A stretch of 64,000 bases of DNA, taken from the NCBI GenBank assembly GCA_037126765.1, contig JBBCBC010000007.1:21957667-22021666 (forward strand). Reading direction: 5' to 3'. The stretch's first letter is position 1, and every line of letters begins with the position of its first letter. This document shows positions 56,521-64,000 of the stretch, in pieces. A program made the position numbers and the translations under genes. The notes beneath the pieces were generated by a model. It had not been told where the DNA came from, searched no databases, and saw only the letters and a list, made by a program, of their open reading frames with translations. This DNA comes from Stenogyne calaminthoides (lineage: Eukaryota; Streptophyta; Magnoliopsida; Lamiales; Lamiaceae).

Positions 56521-58080
56521 TCTTTGGAACAAAAGCTTGTGTAAACTCGAGTTTACAGTGAACTCTATTTTTCTAATATTACTGTTATGTATAAAAATTA
56601 TCACTATTGTGCATAAAAACTATCACTTTTATGTACAAAAATTATCACTGTTTGAAAAGTAAAGCGTTTTTTAAACAATGATAGTTTTTGTGCACAAAAG
56701 TAATAATTTTTTGTGCAGAATAGTGATAGCGTTTATATATAAACATAGTTCACAAGAGTGTTACTCGTCCCTCAAACATCTCAATATCACATAATATGTC
56801 ATTACTTTTCTTATACTAAAGTCAATTTTATTTTTTTAATTTTAAAAAATAACCTTACTTTACTATTAAACCTCATAAAAAATAACTTAATCCTTTTAAA
56901 TAATAACTTCTACAGTAAAACCCGTGCAAATAGTAAATGTTTAAATAAGAACAGGAGGAAGAGAGTAATATCTTTCTTCAAATCTAATAAGAGTCATAAG
57001 ACACACATATATATAAGAACATGCATATCCATAATTTCGTTTCAAGGGGGCGAAATTTTTCATAAAGTAGAAAGAGGAGAATTTTATAAATATTCAAGTG
57101 AGAGGAAAATGACAAAATTTTACAAATGGGCATCAATAAAAAATGACAAAAACTCAAATGAAATTGAAACGAAGTACAACTTAGCACAAATTACACCGAC
57201 CCCTCCCAAATTGTTAAAGCGTCAATGCCCAATTTATACTCCTTCTTATCGTGGGACCGATACAAGTGTGTCTCATAAAAAATATATCATGCTCCGGCCC
57301 CCTTAATTTGTCTCTGCATGTATGTGTATACACTTTCGTATTCAACTGACAATCCGATTTTTAAATCACTGTTATGTCCCCGTGATTAATTTGAAATTTG
57401 GAATAAAATGGATCATAAATTAGCCAGTTAGAGGCAAATTGTATTTACTGAATAAATAGTAATCAAACCCAAACCTTGGCAAAGTAAATGAAGTCTAAAT
57501 GCAGCTAATGATATCATCTGCTTAAAAAATGGTGTTCCACTATATGTTTTATAGTCTAAATTAATGACATGTGAAATGAATAAGAATATCCAATGAACAA
57601 CTATAGTTAGAGTCGATCCTGCGGTGGTGCACCTGGTGCTACCGCACAAGGCCCAACCCGAACCGAGGCTCCCCGTTTTTTATTTTTTTAATTATATATA
57701 TTAAAATATATATATAATATTATTATATTGTGAAATATTTTAATGATTTATTCAGATGAGTTGGTGTTATAAGATAAGTATCAAATCTTTAGATTTAAGA
57801 TGGTTGAGTGTTCGAGCCTGCCTTCAAAGCTTCAATTTTATATCAAATATAATCATTTTATATCAAAAATTTCTATTTCTATATTATTTATTCAATTTTT
57901 TACAAAATTATTTTATTTGATTAATTAATGTAATTTTAATCATGTTAATAATTATATTAATTTTTATTTATGGTATAATATGAATATATGAAGGTCTAAA
58001 AAAATTATGCACCGGGCCCCTCAAATCATAGGACCAACTCTGCCAATAGCTAAGAAACTATCATATTATTACTAAGGAGA
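56521..58080. other. Intergenic sequence with short inverted-repeat debris
   Basis: 56560-56720 has inverted AAAATTATCACT and AGTGATAGTTTTT words, MITE-like. 57610-58035 has inverted, diverged ends (AGAGTCGATCC and, inverted, AGAGTTGGTCC) and GCACC(G/T)GG words, possibly an old hAT-type insertion. No gene is visible; the 182-codon frame at 56758-57306 matches nothing recognisable. Confidence 0.35.
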
Positions 58081-58328
58081 AATCTTTCTTCTGTGATAGT
58101 AGTAGTGTTATTGCCACATAAACCCAGAATTTGGTCCTTCATACCAGATGTAAACATGTGAACATTAGACATCATTTCATCTGTGACCATGTGGTGAAGG
58201 ACATAAGGATGAAGAAGATTCACACTAACAATCAGAGGGCAGGCATCTTAACAAAGCATCTTGACGAGACCAGATTTAAAGAATTGTCAGTTGAATTGAG
58301 CATGTTGGATTTAGAAGAGTTTAAATAA
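58081..58328 (+). pseudogene. Copia RNase H C-terminal relic
   Basis: LHTRCKHVNIRHHFICDHV, then NQRAGILTKHLDETRFKEL, matches the end of the copia polyprotein, usually H.RTKHIDIR.HF.RD.V and ADI.TK.L...RF..L. Changes such as AGILTKHL for ADIFTKPL and loss of the VPTEDQ motif mark it as decayed. It is the last coding part of the element whose 3' LTR begins at 59369. Confidence 0.8.
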
Positions 58329-59368
58329 ACATAGAAGATCAGTTCTAGGGGAAACTCACCCTTGCGGTAATCAGCTGGTTACGATATCAACTGATCTGGT
58401 ACTCTCTCTGTCTCTTGTTTATTTTCTTCTATTTATTATGACTAGCATGCAAGATTGATACATATAAGAGTTCGCATATTTGACAAGCAAGAAGAATATC
58501 ATGCGAACCAGATGACATCAGTAGTCATCTAGTGGATTGAAACATAAGGTATAAAACATTAAGGTATCAGCTAATTATGATATCAGTGATTGAGAAAATG
58601 AAGTCGGAGATGTGTGTTGCATTCAACAACAACACCATTCCAAAATCGAAGGAGACCATATTTCTTCTTCAATATGGTGGTTCTAAACAACAGAGTCGGA
58701 GCTTTTCCGGCACGAGAAAACCAGATTCACACTATGTCAAGAATCTGGAGAACATAAAATCTAATGGTCAGCTTTATTGATGATGAAGATATTTGGATTT
58801 CTACATTCGATGCTTGAAGATATGTTCACTGATGGGATGTTCGTGAACAAAAGAATCGAGAAATATTCTAAGGTAACATCTCGGCCAGAGGACAAAGCTC
58901 AAAAGAAATAGCGTCTTTTGAAAAGAGATCAAGCTGAGGCTGAAGGTCAAGTGGGAATTGCTTTCGACAAGATCAGAGGGTTAGTAACATCCAACTCCGA
59001 ATAGTTAGAGATCGAAGTGGGACGAGACTTTTGTCACTAAGGGTTCTTCTAAGAAGTCCATTGTGGTGAAATATGGTCTTAACCACCTAACTTATGTCCT
59101 TGATGATCTTTAAAAGGGGGAAGATGAGTAATGAATTGAAATTACTCATATTTTGACTTTTTTTATTTTGGTTTGTAATATGTTAGCTAATGGAAACTTT
59201 ATTTACTTTGTAATGCTTTCATTAATGCATGTTTCTGCTTTTGCTTTGCAAGACAACTTCTTGTTGTCAGTTACTTTCAGTTTTGACATATGGTTTATAT
59301 CTCAGTTCTATTACCATTTTTTCGTATTTCAATTATTTACTGGTTTTAACATCATTAAAAAGGGGGAA
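58329..59368 (+). other. 3' internal region of the same copia element
   Basis: No pol motif; it contains decayed gag-like or antisense debris and ends in a polypurine tract AAAAAGGGGGAAAT (59355-59368) just before the LTR. Confidence 0.5.
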
Positions 59369-59935
59369 ATTGTTAGGATATATTTTATGTTTTGAAGATG
59401 TTAAACTTAGCTTGTAATAGGACCAGCTGAACATGTTAGTCAACTTATGATCTAGTATAGGTCTAGCATAGGTTCTTTGGGTAAGGGGGAACAAAGTTGT
59501 GAAGACTAGAAGACTTATTAGAAGACCTGCTAGAAGACTTGACAAGAAGACCCGATAAACCAGCTGAAGACAGAAAACTATAGAGAAGTAAATTAAGGCC
59601 GAAGGCCAACTGACTCTATAATGAAGACCAGAAGACATGCAAGTCATCTGATATCTCACCCTTGAAGCAAGTCCCTGATACTAAGCGTCAGAAGACTTAT
59701 TCTCCGTTGGAAGACAAAACAGAAGAAAACCAGCAGAGGGTTAAGGAAGAGTCAATGCGAGCTGAAATAGAAGATCAATTAGGACAAAATGACTATTGCT
59801 GATTGAGACAAATCCGCAATCTGTGATTGAAGACCGAAGTCAATCAACCGTGACGATCAAGAATTTCCAATCACGTAATCAATCATTGACAAATTATCTT
59901 CCTTAATTATAAATGATCAAACTGGTAGTGTTAGT
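59369..59935 (+). repeat. 3' LTR of the upstream copia element, truncated
   Basis: It starts TGTTAGGATATATTTTATG immediately after the polypurine tract. It contains a repeated GAAGAC(C/T)(T/C)G motif. It is cut at 59935 by the next element. Confidence 0.65.
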
Positions 59936-61199
59936 GTCCTAGAGACAATCTATTGTAAGGACATAATACTCGATGATATTAATGTATGGCAATACACTTG
60001 ATTGAATATTATGTTTGATTATTTACATTTATTAATACAAGTGTTCCCATGAGTCATTGATGTCATTGAGGTTGTGAGAACTCAAATGACTTAAGTATGA
60101 TTCTCAAATAGCCACGATCAAGGATAATCAAGAATGGGATATTGATGATACAATGGAGATTGGTGTGCGATCTGCATCATACTCTTAGAGAGTGTAGTAA
60201 GATCTCACTTACTACGAGATACTAGATATCTCATGATGGATGCACAAATACCTTAGAGGGTATTGGTATACCCATCCGATAAACCGTTTGATGTATTTCA
60301 ACTATATGTGTCTATGAGTGTCTCGGTTAGTGGGAGCGATGCGATACTCCTTTGACTTGAGGTCAATACACACGACATGTGTGGAGTAATGAACTTTGAC
60401 CATGACCAACGCTTGCACCCTTCCATGGGTAGATACGGCTTGGATTGGGTTCATCACGAAGTGCATGTGCGTGGTAGTTGAGCCAAGAATATGATTCATT
60501 CCTCAATGTGAATTTAGAGAGAATACTCATCTTCTCATCATAATTGGATCAAATTCATCGGCCGATGCACATCAACTTAGACTTTGTGGCTAAGTGTGAC
60601 ATACATGATCAATTAATGATTAGAGATAATATGATTAAGTTATTTGAATAGACACTTCATCATGTTCAAGACTTAATCGAGTATTCGCGAATGAAAGGAT
60701 AAAATCGTAATAGCCCATGTTTCAGTTACAGGTAGTTGCACGTTTCTAGCAACGTACCTCATATATTGAGAATATCTGATTTATTGTCTAGGGTTCAATT
60801 AAGACTGTTAGTTTGACTAATCGCTCGATATATGAGGGCCTATGGGTCACACAACAAGCAGTTCCCTTTTACGGTTTATAGTTGGTTGATTAAATGTTAA
60901 ATCAAATTTAATATTTAATTTATGGAGAATTAATTAATAATAGATTAATTTGAAATTAATTATTATTAATGTTTAATTAAATTGGATTTAATTAAATAGG
61001 ATTCCCAATAATAATATATGGAATATTATTATAGGATTTAATATATATGGAATCAAATCCGTAGAGATTTGATATACATGAGAATTAAATCCGTAGAGAT
61101 TTTAAAACCTGGTACGGCCAAAATTAATTGACCGCACCTTGTGATTGATTTTGGCTTTGGGCGTGTACTTTATTTGATAAGCAAACACCCCTTATTTAA

Positions 61200-61790
61200 T
61201 TTTGCCTTGGTACGCTCATCTTCCCCGTTTCGTTGCCTACTCATTTTAAGGTTTTCGAAACCCTCCTCGCTCGCCAAGCGCCGCCCGCTTGCAGTGGAGA
61301 CCCACGGCGCATCGCTGGAGACGGCAGCTATTAGCTGCGCCTAGCGACGGCTGCAATCCGTCCCTCATTCGGCGCTGCTCTCTGTTGAAACTCGAAGCGT
61401 CTCTTCTTCGCGAACCATGGCGGCTCGACCCATCTCGATTTGCGGTAGTTGACATGGCCTAGGTTTCGCGATGGCGGCGGCCTCCTTTTGATTCGCGACC
61501 TACCGCTTGGAGCAGCGCTTCTCGATCGCAACATCTAGCGTCAACCGTGACACACCAACGTGCCTTGGGCAACGCCGTGGGGTCACACGCGCTCAGGGTA
61601 CGGCGGCGAGGATGCAACTCCAGGCTGGAATCGGCGGCGTTCTCATCCAATTTGTGCGATTGCAGCTTCGATTCACCCTGCGGTGATGACGCGGCTGCAG
61701 TGCATAGATGCGTATGCCTTCGCCGCTGTATCGCCGTCGTGTGCTCCTCTTCGCCTTTGTCTATGTTCTTTTGTTCTTCTTATTCGTCCA
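61200..61790 (+). other. GC-rich leader-like region of the second copia element
   Basis: This has markedly higher GC than its surroundings, with frames on both strands rich in Arg, Ala and Ser and no recognisable domain. It resembles the transcribed leader part of long plant copia LTRs. No protein is claimed. Confidence 0.4.
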
Positions 61791-62384
61791 TACAGATGCA
61801 CTTGTTGAACTAGCCCAATGTTTTGATTCTGAGAACCCTGATTTTTCAAAATAATTGGATTAATTTCGATTGATTAGTGCTTGAATGATTTTGTTGATGC
61901 AACTGATATGGTTTTGGATTCAAAATTGAGGGGACGGATACCTTGAATTACAGATTGGATGCTGTGGCATTTTGGGCATTGATGAGTGAGGGGCTGTTTT
62001 GCAAATTGGATTTCGAACAGGCCCCTCCGTGCAATTATTAGATAATTGCACTTGAGCCCTTGACAAATTAATAAAACAAATATGTTTTAAGTTTAATTGG
62101 ATTGAATTTAAAAGGAATGGTAATAAAAGTTGGACTTTTATTTATAATTAATTAGATTAATTAAAGTTTGAAATTTGTTTTGAAATTAACAAAAGTTTAT
62201 TTTTAAAACGAAATTAAAACAAGATTGTTGGTTGGACCAACATTGAGCTAATATGATTAATTGAAATTTTAATAATTGATTGAAATTTGTTAAGTGAAAT
62301 TAAAATTGGATTTTGAATTTCGTTTAATAGATTTAATGATTATTGAAATCCCACTTGGTTAATCTATTTAATTCATTAACGCCT

Positions 62385-62525
62385 TTATAGTCCGCTTTAT
62401 AATTATTTGGGTAGGCGGCGCCCAATAATTGTCGGACCGTATTAATTGTTTGGGTAGACGGTGCCCAAATATTTGTTAGTCCGTATATATCATGTTTGGG
62501 TAGGCGGCGCCCAATAATTTCTCAA
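62385..62525 (+). repeat. Three tandem TTTGGGTAGGCGGCGCCC repeats
   Basis: TTTGGGTAGGCGGCGCCCAA occurs at about 62406 and 62501, with a variant GTAGACGGTGCCCAA at about 62452. Copies are spaced about 46-50 bp and separated by GTCCGTAT-type spacers. Each contains the palindrome GGCGCC or its variant. Confidence 0.75.
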
Positions 62526-63139
62526 ATGTGATGTAGATTAACATGTTGGATCTTGATTAAGCAATTAATACCCCGCCTTTAAAACGTTCCTCACTAAAAT
62601 ATGTTTTTCTCATTAATTTGATAAGATGTCTTCCATCAAAATTAAAAGTAAACCTGAGATTTCGTTCCAATGAGTACTTAAAGACCCTCGTCTTTTGCTC
62701 GGATCTACATCTAACGGGAATTTTATAGGGACATGAAATGTCACCGTTTGATGGTTGTAAATCAACTTAACTTTATTTCGCTAGCCCTCGCGGGGAACAA
62801 AGGGTAAGGGACATCAGTCGAACTAGGTTCGACAATCTAGGAATTGCAATTTTGCAATTGGTTTGGAGACCTACCAGTTATGCTATTGTAATGAACAACC
62901 CTCGCTGGGATTATGATGGTAGTAATGTGGATCCTAGTCCATTACAATTTATATTTGATATAAATTCGTACTCTTCCGATGAGGTCGTTGAGTATGTGAA
63001 AATAATGGAGACAAAATAAACACAAAAGAAAGGCCATGTTTATTTTGATTGTTGAATATTGATCATAGGAATTATGTGTTTTAATTCTCGTTTTATTTTA
63101 TTTCTCTTGGTTAGTTGGAATGTATAACTATTATTGAGA

Positions 63140-63720
63140 TGTGTTTTGGAAACAAACAAATTGGCTAGGCCAAATTTTCTGGACTGGCACCGAAACATGT
63201 GTTTAGTGCTTAGGAAAGAAAATATTGAGTACGTGTTGGACACACCAATCCCGGTTACCCCTGCATTTGGTTCCCTAAGGCAGCCATGTTTGACGTAGCA
63301 GCTCAAAAGAAGCATCAAAAGGATGCTTCCTAGACTCAGTGTGTGATGTTGCTCGGCATGACTCCCGAATTGCATAGGCAACATGAGAAAATGGATCCCT
63401 TCCATATGAAAGCATCTGAAGGATCTCTTTGATTCTCAATCTCATTTGAGATTTATGAAGTGATGAGAGATCTGTTCAGATTCCGGTTAGCTAAAGAAGG
63501 GAAGATTTCACCTCATGTGCTAATGATGATATGCATAATTGAGAAACTTGGTAATTTATGCATTGAGCTAAAAGACCAACATTTTCATTTATGTTATTCT
63601 CTAGTCGCTCTCGTATTCATATTTTAGCTTCATTGTGAACTGCAATATGAACAAGACCGATGCGACCATGCCTGAACTTCACAACGTGCTCAAGATTTTT
63701 TAGTTCACTATCACTAAGAT
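63140..63720 (+). pseudogene. Copia gag relic
   Basis: Starting near 63145 the reading NKLARPNFLDWHRNMCLVLR then NIEYVLDTPIP matches copia gag of the LDGTNFLDWHRNL class, the usual continuation being L.YVLD.P.P. After a frameshift near 63290 it continues as VMLLGMTPELHRQHEKMDPF and, in later frames, EVMRDLFRFRLAKEGKISPHV and a LGN-like segment. These are the ordered helices of the UBN2 gag domain. Stops and shifts disable it. Confidence 0.75.
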
Positions 63721-63859
63721 GATGTTCAAAGGAAGGAGCGGGTAGACAATAATGTGTGCCTCTACTATAAGTAGAAGAGGACATTGGAAGAAGGACTATA
63801 AGGTTCTAGTTGCTAAAAGGAAGGCACTAGGTGCGTCTGGCATTAGAACATCTATGTTT

Positions 63860-64000
63860 GTTATTAAGAGAAATATGTTCATTAATAGCGCTAACTGCTC
63901 GGTATTAGATACCGGATGTGGCTCTCACATTTGTGTGAATGTGAAAGGGCTTATGTGTCTTAGGACAGTTAGGGCGGGTGAAGTCGTCTTACACGTGAAA
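63860..64000 (+). pseudogene. Copia protease start, cut by window edge
   Basis: SVLDTGCGSHICVNVKGL, then LRTVRAGEV, contains the aspartic protease DTG motif in its copia context (usually LDTGCGSHIC..LQGL). It confirms the Ty1-copia class and the plus orientation. Confidence 0.8.

Larger units (their letters stand above)
59936..64000 (+). mobile_element. Second copia element, 5' part, running off the window
   Basis: It starts TGTTAGTGTCCTAGAGACAA, typical of a long copia LTR. A long non-coding AT-rich region, a GC-rich leader-like region (61200-61780), a repeat zone at 62385-62525 and then gag and protease relics follow in one orientation. The LTR 3' end and primer site could not be identified. 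Confidence 0.65.

Noticed and set aside
56758..57306. 182-codon plus-strand ORF
   Set aside because: AT-rich composition, Asn/Lys/Ile-heavy translation and no recognisable domain; treated as chance.
57610..58035. hAT-type element with ends AGAGTCGATCC / AGAGTTGGTCC
   Set aside because: Ends are diverged and no 8-bp duplication could be read; kept only as a remark in the spacer entry.
61141..61813. Host gene in the GC-rich region near 61.2-61.8 kb
   Set aside because: Frames on both strands are short and unlike known proteins, and position within the copia LTR/leader explains the composition.

Overview
This is plant nuclear DNA. Evidence: two host genes with GT-AG introns, one of them for a chloroplast splicing factor; plant-type LTR retrotransposons with initiator-Met-tRNA primer sites; and CACTA, hAT, Stowaway, Tourist-like and L1 insertions with the expected target duplications. 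Protein similarity suggests a eudicot, possibly an asterid, but species cannot be fixed from sequence alone. There are no operons, CRISPR arrays or bacterial genes.

1-11.6 kb: several copies of a decayed repeat unit, one inverted at the left edge and three direct, whose coding part looks like a broken protein kinase with a KEN-type RNase tail. Within this lie a cinnamoyl-CoA reductase-like pseudogene split by a CACTA element (2559-4106) and an intronless papain-like ORF (9677-10468, minus) on an insert flanked by an 18-bp duplication. 11.7-16.0 kb: a gag-only copia-like element inside an older inverted-repeat element. 16.2-24.5 kb: a hAT miniature, a P450 scrap, a Ty3 gag relic split by a MITE, a Stowaway, a nearly full-length decayed hAT transposon (19703-23641) and a foldback MITE. 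24.8-28.5 kb: a second CACTA element of the same family, filled by a 24-bp minisatellite and itself hit by an L1 and a SINE. 28.9-30.2 kb: a Stowaway split by an inverted-repeat element with a very GC-rich core.

30.4-35.6 kb: the best host gene, CRS2-associated factor (CAF1-like), five exons, apparently intact. 36-45.9 kb: a MULE-like element, a decayed copia element with inverted LTR-like ends and a nested solo LTR, and MITEs. 46.9-51.2 kb: a PEARLI-4-like gene in three exons, with introns packed with MITEs and a premature stop in exon 3. 51.5-56.4 kb: a decayed Ty3 chromovirus with domain order gag-PR-RT-RH-INT-chromodomain. 58-64 kb: the 3' end of one copia element cut by another, whose gag and protease run off the right edge.

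Only CAF1 is probably functional as it stands; the PEARLI-4-like gene and the papain-like ORF may be expressed but look altered. The window is mainly a record of nested insertions, many of which can be ordered in time from their target duplications.
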